Source: Gyrodactylus bullatarudis (lineage: Eukaryota; Platyhelminthes; Monogenea; Gyrodactylidea; Gyrodactylidae). From it: a stretch of DNA of 64,000 bases. This document shows positions 11,003-22,281 of this stretch, piece by piece (the stretch's first letter is position 1; each line of letters starts with the position of its first letter). The stretch covers positions 96,790 through 160,789 of the forward strand of contig SSNU01000231.1 of NCBI GenBank assembly GCA_012064415.1, read 5' to 3'. The position numbers were made by a program, and so were the translations under genes. Under the pieces are notes generated by a model. It worked only from the letters and a program-made list of their open reading frames with translations, was not told the origin of the DNA and did no database searches.

Positions 11003-11477
11003 ATGAACATGAAATCTGCTGCCTGCTTCTTTTGCTTGTGAGTATTTGGTGAATATTTCTTTCATTTGAAGCTAACCTTCCTAATTATCCATCCATAGAT
11101 ATTTCATAACATATTCCGCAGCTATGGAATTTAAAGAGGCATTCGGATGTGCTGCTGGAGAAATACAATTCCGTCCAGGTCAACTAAGACAACTTTTCGA
11201 CATTTAAATGAGAAAACCAGATGCGACAACAGGTTATCATGTCCTAGCTGAGCTATCCCATTTATTTATGCTCCATGGTGCGAATAAGCTAGTTCGAAAC
11301 TGTAAGCAAGGCCTTGAAGAAGTTGATCAAGCAGTGGAAGGTTTGTCAGGCCGGAAATTAGTTTAACTTATCAAGGCTTTAGATTCAGACTTCAAGACTA
11401 CTGTAAAAATAAATGATGGATCAGATCTCCAAAACCTCATGACTGAAACTGAGGCAGCAGCAAGATCTCACTTTTGA
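11003..11477 (+). pseudogene. Broken two-exon gene for a secreted protein
   Basis: Exon 1 (11003-11037) and exon 2 (11099-11477) are joined by a 61-nt intron, GTGAGT...ATAG, in frame. The product begins with a signal peptide, MNMKSAACFFCLYFITYSAA. It continues as a helical sequence with MEFKEAFGCAAGEIQFRPGQ and TGYHVLAELSHLFMLHGANK, ending at the TGA at 11475-11477. Two in-frame TAA codons interrupt it, one after QLRQLFDI and one after LSGRKLV. Splice sites and coding pattern are otherwise intact, so inactivation looks recent. Sequencing error is an alternative for either stop. The total length would be about 137 residues. The family is not recognised. Confidence 0.6.
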
Positions 11478-12361
11478 ATTATCAACTGAAATATTGAAAT
11501 ATATAAGTTTGACCAGTTGATTTGCTTCATCAAGTTTTTAGAGAAGTACTTTAGATTCAAGGTCTTGTCCTATGTTTGTATGTACTATTGCAATTATTTG
11601 TGTGATAAAAATATGAAAAATCGATCAAGAACCTAAAAATTCTCAGAATAATAAAGTTAACTTGTAAGTGGTCAGATCATCTTTTTGCTATTGTTCACCT
11701 AAAAATGAAACTTCCCATGTTACTACTTTGGAAATAATTTTTTTCAAAAATTTTAACAAAATTCGAAATATTTTACACCACTGAATAACTTTTACGGTCA
11801 GGCGTTTTAAAATTACCAAAATTGAATTCCTGAAATCTTCTCCTAATGTCCAGTATTTAGTGTCAAGAATGTCTATGCGAGAGAAAATTTTTTATCTTTG
11901 AATATTTTTAAGATGGCTATAGAATCATTCAAATACATTGAAAATAGTTGCCAGGAAGAGAAATAATTATTAATTTCCTGCTCTTTTATTTTCTGATTGT
12001 AATCACAAAATTTTTACATCATAATAATAAATAATTACAGTATGAATGTAATTCTCATGAGAGGAGTTGGGAATTGTAAAAGCTCTCAAGAAAAAATAAC
12101 CAAGTTTATTTCTGCAATGCATTAGAATGAAATCTGGACATTGTAATTACTCAGAAATGGCCTTAAGTTTATCTAGAAATCATTTAAATTGGGTAAATTG
12201 TTTTGACCTGACATCTTCCACAAAGAATGCAGATTAGATTCCGATGTGAGAAAAATTTTCCAAATCCTGATGAGAAGCTTGTAATCTGAATTTCTTATAA
12301 AAGCTTTTGTTATCCTATTAGTCCAAATTTCAAAAAATACATTCAAAAAAAATGTTATCTA

Positions 12362-13045
12362 AAGTTGGTTGACAGAAAGTTGGGAATCTATGATTTTTAC
12401 AGAAATCTCGATATTTTCATCAAGAATTCGAATTTGTTAAAGGTTTTTTGGAATCCTACTCATGTTGCCCACTTTTACCATTTGAAGAAAAAAAAATCTG
12501 ATAAAAAATTATTTTCATGAAAAATATGATTATTTTTCAAATTCCCATTTGGCGCCAAAATTCCATTTTTTCGAACTTGGAGCTGAAAATTTTTATTGAT
12601 TTGAAAGTTGGAGGTTGATCAAAAGAGGTTTAGTAGGATCAAGATTAGACAAGAAAATCAATTCAACTGAATATAATCTTATGCATAACCTCATTATCGT
12701 TTGGGAGCCGGCTTTCGATTTATTGATCAGTTCACTACTTGAAAATCAATGAAATTTCGAAAATTCAAAATCTCTCGAAAATGGGGAAGCTGTCCATAAT
12801 TTGACGGTGTTATTCAGCTTTTTTATCTAATCTTTATCCTGAAAAAACTCTTTCGATCAGCCTCCCACTTTCAAATCATTGAAAAATTTCAGCTCCAAGT
12901 GCGAAAAACAGGGAATTAATTAATTAAAAATAATCATATTTTTCATGAAAATAATTTTTCAGAATTTTTTTCTTCAAATGGTAAATGTGGGCAACATGAG
13001 TAGGATTCCAGAAAATCTTTAACAAATTCGAATTCTTTCTTTATG
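12362..13045. repeat. Palindromic dispersed repeat, copy 2 (full length)
   Basis: Left arm from GTTGGTTGACAGAAAGTTGG through TTTGGCGCCAAAATTCC; right arm as the reverse complement ending near ACAAATTCGAATTC. Arms are about 250-300 bp. The core contains TCTCTCGAAAATGGGGAAGC and ATAATTTGACGGTG, which recur at 20772-21395 in the opposite orientation. Confidence 0.7.
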
Positions 13046-13153
13046 AAATATTTTGTAGTGATCAACATAATTATTTAGATTGTGTCTTGGGTGTCTTGGT
13101 TAGTGTAGTACAGAAAGATTTTTCTTGTTTGCAGATAGTTCAAATGCTTTTAA

Positions 13154-13368
13154 CCGTTTCGGTGCCGAGACTATTTCACAATTTTTATAAACATCAAAAT
13201 TTAGCTATGAAGATACCAAGTTATTTGGCCACAAATATTACTAATGCAAGTTCACATTGTGGCTTCAATTTAAACTTTAATTGATCCAGAAATCTATCAA
13301 ACTAGTAGAGTTATGAAGGTTCAAAAAAATTACAAAATGAACATATATGTTCATCGGTACCGGAAGGG
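13154..13368. mobile_element. TTAA-flanked MITE (piggyBac-type)
   Basis: A 215-bp element bounded by TTAA at 13150-13153 and 13369-13372. The ends are imperfect inverted repeats: CCGTTTCGGTGCCGA at the left and TCGGTACCGGAAGGG at the right. The right half recurs at 26307-26397. TTAA target duplication is diagnostic of piggyBac-superfamily transposition. No coding capacity. Confidence 0.65.
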
Positions 13369-13372
13369 TTAA

Positions 13373-15761
13373 TTTACTTGTTATAGTTGATAGTTCGGAA
13401 TTACAGAATTACAGCATGATGAGTGAATATCAGAAAAAAAGATATTGAAAAGTAATGGGGTTACCCTCGATCTTTGAGGGACTCCTCAGGGATTCTTTTC
13501 ATCGACGGATCTTCGACAAATTGATGTCTATATTATCTCATATTTCGATCTAAAATCAAACAAAAATATTTCAATTTATTATGTGCGAGGATTTACTCAA
13601 AATATCTTTAAATGGAAATTTTTAGCTCAATGCAATCTGCTTTTAGTATAATTCAATCTGAAATTTCATTTCAAATTCATAATTGAATCATTTCCGTCCG
13701 GAGAATTTTGCTTTGTTCAATAAAAGAACACAGTAGGGCACTATGTGCAATAAGATGAATCGAAATTTTTTGTTAATTTAAGATTATATTTCCTAAATTG
13801 TGCATCGAATGCTTATAGATCGTTAGAAATCGATGTTTTGGAATTTGCAGAGTCAGAAATCTAATAAACGAGCTTCTTGCTTCATATAAAGCTAATGAGA
13901 TCATTTCTCTGGATCCTACCTGGTAGTCTTTAACTCTTTCGACGAATTGGAATACATCTTTAGCTACAAATATAAACAAATTCATAAAGTTTTGATTTGT
14001 TTTTATTTGATAGTTAATTTTAAAGCATTGAAATTTCTTGATTTGTTTGAATGATTCAATATTTTACTTCAATTCGTTTATACAGATCTCAAGATGAGGA
14101 TTATTTTAATATTCTCACTAGTCTGTGTGAATAGACTCAAAAGTAATTTTTGAATCATAATCAAGACACTATTCTCTGCTAATAATTGAAAATTTCATTC
14201 ATTTTGATAGATTCCAAAGTTATTAAAGATCATGTTAAAAATCCTTTTTCGTTGAAATCGACTTTCTTGTAGATTATTTTCATTTTTGGGGAAAATCATT
14301 AAGTATAGATCAGTTTTTAGTTGACTATCATTTGGAGTCTCAATGAGATTTGCATTTCGAACATTGATTCAGGCTATTTGAGCTCAATTGTGGTTTTCTT
14401 CAAGATTCATCAAGTTTTCTTGAATAAATGTTTGGGAAATCATTCTTTATTAGGTTCTCTTATTATTGCAACTTTTTTCATGCAGTAACCTTTCATTTTG
14501 CCGAAATTCAGCTTTGAATTGCCAAATAAATGTGAAATCATTGAATTCGTAAAGAGAATTTCAACGTTAATTGCAAAAATGATCTTTTTGAGAATTTTAA
14601 AAACTTGACTTCTTCCGAATTCTACAGAGGATTCAAATTTTTCATTCGTTTCCAAATAAATATATTCAATTTATTCATGAATTTTAGAATTTTAGAAAAA
14701 TCGCTATTTCGATCACTTTTTGAAGAAAAGACCAAGACGATTAAAAGTAAACTTAGAGAGAAATCAGTTATGCAGCAACTGTTCTCTAATTTAACCGTTT
14801 TTTCCATTAAGTTATTTTTCTTGTAGTATCAAGGGATAAGTGCTATATTATTCAGATAACTCTTCCACAATGATTAAAACTTGGTTGAAGTTGATTTAAA
14901 CTCTGATTTATTTTGATAATCCAATTGAATTTTAAAATTTTTGATTGATGAGAAATCGGCAATGAAGAGAAATATTAGAATTTAAAAAATGAAAATTATG
15001 AATTATTTAGATATCTGTAAAGATTATTTTTAAACTGAGGAATTTTTCGATTCCTTGAGAATAATCTTCTGATATGAGGATTTTTCAGCTTAACAGAAAC
15101 ATTTTTTACTAAACGTGGTTTATTCAATTTTTTTTATTTTAATAAAAATTTAATTGTTTAAAATTATATTTTAATTTTAAATTCTCAATTTCTGGATTCA
15201 GCACAAAATTCTCATCCGGTGAATGTTTAGACCAGGATCCTAAAAAGTGTCCGACTGTGTTATCAATTAAAATGTGTTCGTCTGTTCTACATTTCTTCTT
15301 TATCTTAGAACTTTTTCCGTCGAATTTGAGGATTTTTCAGCGGGATCAACGATATTTGAATTTGAATGTTTCCAAAATTACTGAAATTGGCTATTGACAA
15401 GATAAAATTAATCTCCAAATATCGCATCAATATATCTTTTTATGAAATTTTAAAAAACGTTTCAAATGTTATAATTCCAAGATTCCAACTTTTAAATCAA
15501 AATTAATTCTCCCATTAAAGTTTTAGAATTTATTTTAATAAAAATATTTCAAGTCTCATTAAAATTCTCTCATTTTTCATGGATATAACTATTTTGATCA
15601 GTCAAAAAACCGATTATTTATAAATAATTATTTGAAAATTTTCATAATTTTCGAGCGAAATTTGGATGGACGATGTTAGAATGCTTGAAGATTAATTTTA
15701 TCGTATCGATTGGCAATTTTATTAAGTCTTGTAAAATTTCGTTTGAATCTATTAATATATA
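13373..15761. other. No gene recognised
   Basis: AT-rich non-coding sequence. Overlapping short frames near 14440-14826 occur on both strands, and none has protein-like composition. I see no clear repeat in it. Confidence 0.5.
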
Positions 15762-17743
15762 TGTTGTACGCAAAAAGTGAAGTTGCACCAAAAGTGAAGA
15801 TGTGAGTGTCTTCACTTTTGGCGTGCACCAAAAATGAAGATTTGTTCAGGTCTATGTAAAGTGTATGACACAGTATATATTGTATATCTCCCCCTCCCCA
15901 TACATCATCTATATGAAATACACCTAGTGTATATTACGCACACACATTGAAATTCTCCTAATATACGAACACACCTCACACAATGGTTTGTCAAAAAGAA
16001 GGCTTAGAGCTCAAATTGAAAAAAAGTATTGCATTTTTTCGAATTGCAATCTCCTTTGCAACTGCATTTCATAAACCCTTGACCGCCAGAGCGTGATTGC
16101 ATTGTGCTTGCTGTTCTCACACCTAAAGGTGTTGTATTTTCCACTGATTTAATAGAATTGGTTCCATGATCTTTGAGAATAACGACCTTGAAAATTTTCC
16201 TTTCAAATCTCCCATTTCAGTAGTGATTTTGTAATTTCCATTGTCTTCTTCAACGATGGTTCCTAGAAGATTTTTATCGTCAACCTTCGATCTATCAATC
16301 TCAGGAATTGGCACCATAACGCTATCACCAATTGAAACCTTATCAAGAGTGCAATTTTGTAACATCTTTTCAGCATTCTTCTCTTAATTCTCTCGACAGA
16401 ATTCTCTGATTTCTTGAATAGCCAAAGACCGTAATTCTTGAAGAAAAATAAGAATTAATTCTGATATTTTATTTAAGCGAATCAGTTCACTTGCCAATAT
16501 CTTCTGTATCTTCTATGTTATAATCCGAGAAATCATTAATATCTTCAACATCGTCATCGGGATATACAGGTGGTTCTTCCAATACAGAATCTCGACCAAA
16601 CAAGGCTTTGTATGGTGTAGTTTTTATCCCTCTATGAAACCTGTAATTCTTGATTCGTTGGACTGCCCCAATGCCTTTTGACCAAGAAGAAGTTTCATTA
16701 TCAGCCATCCATTTTCTCAGCATATCTTCAATGTCTCGATTCGCTCTCTCTACAGATCCTTGACTCTGGGTGTGACGAGGAGTTCCATGAACAATTTTTA
16801 TTGGCCAAAATTCTCTTTCAAGATCGTCGAATATTTTATTGACGAATTCACGACCGTTGTCTGATTGGAGAATCGTAGGTGGTCCAAAGTCATTCAGGAT
16901 ATTACGAAGATTTTCATGAACTTCAATAGCAGTTTTTGATTTCACTGCTCTAAGAAGAACATATTTTGTCAAGTGATCTTGATAGACCATAATAAATTTA
17001 TAATCTTCATCTGGTGAGGATTGATAATCAATCAAGTCAACTTGAGCTCTGGAATTAAAATCACGTGTTAAAATTGGCTTTACGACGATACCTTTCTTCA
17101 ATGCGGCTCTGTTTTTAACACATTTAAGACATGTTGAAATAAATTCGAGCAATGTTCTTATAACGTATATCAACTTGTGTTTTTGTTTGCTTTTCTCCAC
17201 CATGGAGTACAAATTCATGGGCTGATTGAATAATTTCAAAAATTTTTGAGTATTTAACATAAAGTCTTTGATTCTTGTCTATTTTTGAATAGATCCACTC
17301 TTCATTATCTACTATTTGAATTCCTCTCGATGCCCTCAGTTTAGATATTCGGCCATCTTTCGTATCATACTTGAAAGGATTTTTTATCTGATCGATCAAA
17401 ACAAGATATTTCTCATCGGTTAAATAATTTGAAGATTCAAGACTGTCAATTAGCGTATAAAAGGAGTTTCTGATGTCCATTTAAACACAAGAAAGTAAAA
17501 TGAGAATTTGAAAATTTTATTTAATTTTATTTGAACTCTAAGCCTTCTTTTTGACAAACCATTGTGTGAGGTGTGTTAGTATATTAGGAGAATTTCAATG
17601 TGTGTGCGTAATATTCACTAGGTGTATTTCATATAGATGATGTATGGGGAGGGGGAGATATACAATATATACTGTGTCATACACTTTACATATATCTGAA
17701 CAAATCTTCATTTTTGGTGCAACTTCACTTTTTGCGCACAACA
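15762..17743 (-). mobile_element. Ginger-like DNA transposon with >200-bp terminal inverted repeats
   Basis: The element is 1982 bp. The ends begin TGTTGTACGCAAAAAGTGAA and finish with the complementary TTCACTTTTTGCGCACAACA, giving TGT...ACA termini. A TATA tetranucleotide flanks both sides (15758-15761 and 17744-17747), fitting a 4-bp target duplication. The TIRs run about 15762-16016 and 17527-17743. The left one carries an extra insert of about 35-40 bp (15783-15824) that forms its own hairpin. Inside is a broken integrase on the minus strand. TIRs, 4-bp duplication and a retroviral-type integrase together match the Ginger group of cut-and-paste transposons. Confidence 0.8.
16123..17480 (-). 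pseudogene. Ginger/KRBA2-like integrase, frameshifted into three pieces
   Basis: Piece 1 (17480-17124) has the N-terminus and the first half of an H2C2 zinc finger, HEFVLHGGEKQTKTQVDIRY. A frameshift near 17160 moves to the frame running to 16487. That frame completes the finger (CLKCVKNR) and carries the DDE core: VDLID, LQSDNGREFVN and TQSQGSVERAN, so all three catalytic acidic residues remain. A second frameshift near 16450-16490 and a TAA near 16385 precede the C-terminal domain at 16365-16123 (SIGDSVMVPIPEIDRSKVDD). The order zinc finger, rve core, C-terminal domain is that of Ginger transposases and the related KRBA2-like proteins. It cannot be functional as it stands. Confidence 0.8.
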
Positions 17744-20700
17744 TATATCTATCTAATAATATTTGTGCTCCCTACTATCCGGAGAAAAAAATTGAATTTC
17801 ATCATTATACAATTTCATCATTATATCAACTAGTTTTAGTTAAGAGAATTTTTATTAGACATGAATAGTTAGATGGATTCATCTGAATACTGATGTATGT
17901 TTAGAATTTAGATTGAAATTAAATTTGAAAGCTGTCCAGTACTATTCTCTTGAATAATTAATATGCATTTCAAAATAATTTATACATAATAACAAGCTTA
18001 AAAACGATATTTATTCTCAAAGTTTATTGCAAGTTTATTTTTTGGCTTCCAGACACTCTAGAATTAAACAAATTTTAAATAGTTAGAAATTAAATATGTA
18101 TAAAATCAAGTTTAGTAACATCGCTAACATGCGAATTCTTGATGAAAAAATTTCAAAATTTTTAAAACTCATAGAATTCCAACTTCAAAAATCTTTATCA
18201 ATAACATTAACTTTGATTTTTCAGAAATCTGCCGAACGAATAGAGTTACTAAAGTCTGAAATCAGTAAAAAATCGAAATATATGTCCATCGGCACAGAAA
18301 TGATAATTAAAAATTTTCTTCGTTTATTAATAATTTATTTTGAATAAAATACGCATTCCTCTGGCAATATCTCACTCAAGGCCAGTTTTATGTAAATTGA
18401 GCTGTACTGATTGCCTTTCTTATAAAAAAAAAATTGGAAATTCTATTTTTGTAAACTCTTCACAAAAACGCACCACGCAAAAAGTTACGAAGCCCTATGA
18501 AAATGAGTCCGATTCAAACCTCAACATGAGCTATTTAAAACTAAGGTTTTCAATAAAACTAGTTACTTCAATTTTATCGGTTTAGAAAATAATCGATCAT
18601 CATTGGATATAACTAGAAAGAATTGAAACGAGGTATCTTGGTGGGTTATCTATTTGCACTATATATTACTTTTAATTTAGTAAATGTAAAAAATACCTCT
18701 ATTGCCTAATCCTATGATTTTTGAGAATTTTAACTAGTTTTATCAAAGAGCCAAACCGATAAAAGTGTGTAATTGTGCATTTTTAAAATCTCATTCATAC
18801 TTGGAGATAGTTTGAGAATTAATTTTTCCTAAAAACAGAAAATTTATTCTCCTGAACAAAAGGAAACTTTTAAGAGTAATCTTTGTTGGGTAATATTTTC
18901 TTCATAGATATTTATGCGTTCAGAATTTGTACGTTCTAATTCCAACATGAATTGCAAATATCAAAATCTCAATGTTTTCCATGATTTAGTGTTGTTGATT
19001 AATCATGGAAATGTCAATAATAATTTATGATTAAACAATTTCTCCTTCCTTACAAGACTTGCGAATAATTAATATCCTAATTGAAAAGATTTCAAGCCAC
19101 TATCACGCATTTTGTGGAATATTACAGGAAAAAATCAATTCTAATGAAAACTAATATTTCTTCTTTCAAATAAAAATAAAGGCTTTTCAAGGGAAGTTCA
19201 TAGATCATGATCGAGTGCCCGACCAAGAATGTTTAATTAGGCTCGTCCTGATTGTGTATCCGGAAATTTGCCAAAATGAAGTCCGAGTCATAAAATTGTT
19301 AAAGTTGAAAGAAAATATAAGAACACGGAAAATATGAGAAGACCCTATTGTAAATCCTATCGTAGAAAGGCATTTCTCTGTGATTTAGGATGCGTAAAAA
19401 AAGTCTTGGATACTTCTAAATTACTCATTTGATCGAATATTTTTCAATAATCTATTTTTCCTTATGACCTTTGATCTGAGAGGAGTATAAATTTTCACGT
19501 TTTTTAATTTAAAATCGATTAATTTATGAAATGTATCAAATTCAATGATTTGGTATAAAGAAAATATTTCAGGACGAACCATTGAAACAAACTCTCTAAT
19601 TTGTCTCTTATTTTCCTACAACTTATTCGAAAAAAATCTATTTATCAAGGTTCTGAAGATTTTTTGGTAACCAATTCAAAATTTAAAATTTAACTGATGT
19701 AAGAAAAAAAACGAAAAAAATTAGGAGAAATTTTTAATTTTAAGCATGCGCGATTTTTTTATACTTTGAGTTGATAATTTTTGTTGATTTCGAGATTTGA
19801 TCGAAAAATAGGACATTCACACGTAAATGGACTATTTTCTAAAATCTCTACGACCATTTTTGGTCTTCTTGTCTATTGATGATCCTGAAAAAAAAACTTT
19901 TGATTCCTCTGACACCTTGAAATCAACAATATTTTTAAAATATGAGCTATGAATAGAATGGTTACATCTGGGAAAAATATTTAGTGATCAGTGATCACTG
20001 ATCAACCATAAGAGAACATACGAGAACCTGTCTAGAAAAAGTTTCCCTATTAAACTTTGAAATAATTTACAAACAATCAGGGAAAAACGTGGCAGGTCTA
20101 AGAACCGTTGAGGTTATATACAGATCAGACGATGTAATAGGACAGAACAAGATCACCAAATATTTTTCCCAGTTGTAACCATTCCATTCATACCTTAAAT
20201 TTTCAAATGCAGTAACACTACCCCTCCCTCTTGTACAAAATATTTTCAACTCAAAGTATAAAAAAATCACGCCAGCTCGAAATTTAGAATTTCTCCAAAT
20301 TTTTCCCAAAAAATTTTTTTTGATAAGCTGTAGTTCAGAAAATTTTGTTTTTTATAATGATCGAATGCGATTTTTCAACAAAAATTATCTAAAACTTTAA
20401 CAGTTAATACTTTTCAACATGAGTGCAAAATCAGTAACTTTTCATACATAGACTTGTTAGGTTTTGAGTTGAAAAAATATTATTATTTTACTGTAAAAAA
20501 CTAAAGTTTGAATAATTCATAATTAAAATGCAATAGTTTCTCATTATTCCTTGATTAACTGTAGTAATTCAAATCAACAGAGAGAATTAAGAAATATGAT
20601 CAAAATCGATCCTCCAATCACTATGGCAATCAAGGGATGATATTATCATTTTTATTGAGGAAAGATGATTCCTTTATTAAATTATTAGGATAAAAAGAGA

Positions 20701-20771
20701 CTTTAGATCAATTAGAAGAATAGAACTTGATGGGAAAGTAAGATTAAATTTTCAAAATTTTTGTTGAGTAA
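17744..20771. other. No gene recognised; partial repeat copies
   Basis: AT-rich sequence with short chance frames only, including those at 18096-18585. A partial palindromic-repeat copy lies at 19730-19970. A perfect 20-bp palindrome, TGATCAGTGATCACTGATCA, is at 19985-20004. Confidence 0.5.
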
Positions 20772-21395
20772 GAAAGTAATTAAAGTTGGTTGAAATAAAG
20801 TTGGAAATCTATGATTTTTACAGAAATTTCGATATTTTCATCAAGAATTTTTAAAAGATTTTTTGAAATCCTACTCAGGTGAAAATAAAAATTCTGAGAA
20901 AAATTATTTTTATGAAAAATATCGCCATTTTTCAAATTTCGATTTGGCGCCAAAATCCCATTTTTCGAACTTTGAACTGAAAATTTTTATTGATTTTAAA
21001 GGTGGAGGTTGAAAGCTGAATAGCACCGTCAAATTACCGACAGTTACCCCATTTTCGAGAGATTTTGAATTATCGAAATTTCATTGATTCTCAAGTAGTG
21101 AAAATGATCAATTTCAGCTCCCAAACGATAATAAGGCTATGCATCAGATAAGATTCAGTTGATTTTCTCGTCTAATCTTTATCCTGAAAAACCTCTTTTG
21201 ATCAACCTCCAACTTTCAAATCAATAAAAATTTTCAGCTTTCAAAGTTTGAAAAAATGAGATTTTGCCGCCAAATCGAAATTTGAAAAATGGCTATATTT
21301 TTCATTAAAAAATCGAAATTCTTGATGAAAAAATCGAGATTTCTGTAAAAATCATAGATTCCCAACTTCATATCAATTACAAGTCTATATATTTC
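20772..21395. repeat. Palindromic dispersed repeat, copy 3 (full length)
   Basis: Starts AAAGTTGGTTGAAATAAAGT and ends with the reverse-complementary ATAGATTCCCAACTTCATAT. The arms contain TTTGGCGCCAAAATCCC. The core (21010-21180) is the reverse complement of the core at 12660-12840. A further half copy follows at 21700-21835. Confidence 0.7.
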
Positions 21396-22281
21396 GTATA
21401 ACTAGTTATTTTATGTTGTAGAGCTTCTAATATATACGCACTTTAAAGCCTGGATTACAAATTTTTTACAAAGAGTGTGGAAGATGGAAATAGTTTATTT
21501 ATACAGAAATAATTAAGGTGTGCCCTTTCACATATGCCAAACCCGAAGGACGACTTTATTATCATTTAAAAGATTTACTCTGAAGCAATTCGTTCCAAAA
21601 ACCTCGTACCAAAGATATTGAGCTATATTATTTGATGTATTAAACATGTATCTACTTGTAAGTAAATATGCATCAAACTAAAAATAAAATCATGTTTCCG
21701 ACCGTCGACTTGGTCTTTTTCTTCAAATGGGAAAGTCGGCAACATGAGTAGGATTCCAAAATATTGAATTCGAATTCTTGATGAAAAAATCGAGATTTCT
21801 ATGAAAATCATAGATTCCCAACTTCATATCAACCAACTTGAGAATGACAGGAAAAATATGATAACCTCATCTTTCCTCTCCTTCTGATGTTTCATGAGAC
21901 ATCTTTTGAAAGTATCTACGATCTGTTCTGCTTGTTCATTTGATTAGGGGTGGTACGCAGAAGAGCGGATTAAGTTTATCCCTTGGGTTTTGCCAAGGCT
22001 CACAAATATTATTCAGATGATTATGCCAGATAGATCAATACAAGTCAGATATTTTGCTCCCTGGTCTTTATTTTTTGATTTAACAAACCTTTTTCGCATA
22101 TCTTTAAAGATTAAAAAAAATTTTCAAATAAATACTATTTTGCTCTAAGATTAGAGTGCCTTTTATAATGGGAACATATAAGTCTATAGGATTTGTTAGT
22201 CTTCCTTGTTTATATCCAGATGTAAAAATTAGTTATTAAATTGAAACAAATACACATTTTAACCCAATATATATTTATTAA

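Noticed and set aside
14440..14826. Three overlapping short frames on both strands
   Set aside because: Mutually overlapping, AT-driven composition, no start or splice context and no protein-like motif.
18096..18585. Two adjacent plus-strand frames of about 80 codons
   Set aside because: Composition follows the base bias, no domain, and no splice signals joining them.
19985..20004. Perfect 20-bp palindrome TGATCAGTGATCACTGATCA as a regulatory site
   Set aside because: Single occurrence in gene-free repeat sequence with nothing to regulate nearby; noted only as a palindrome.
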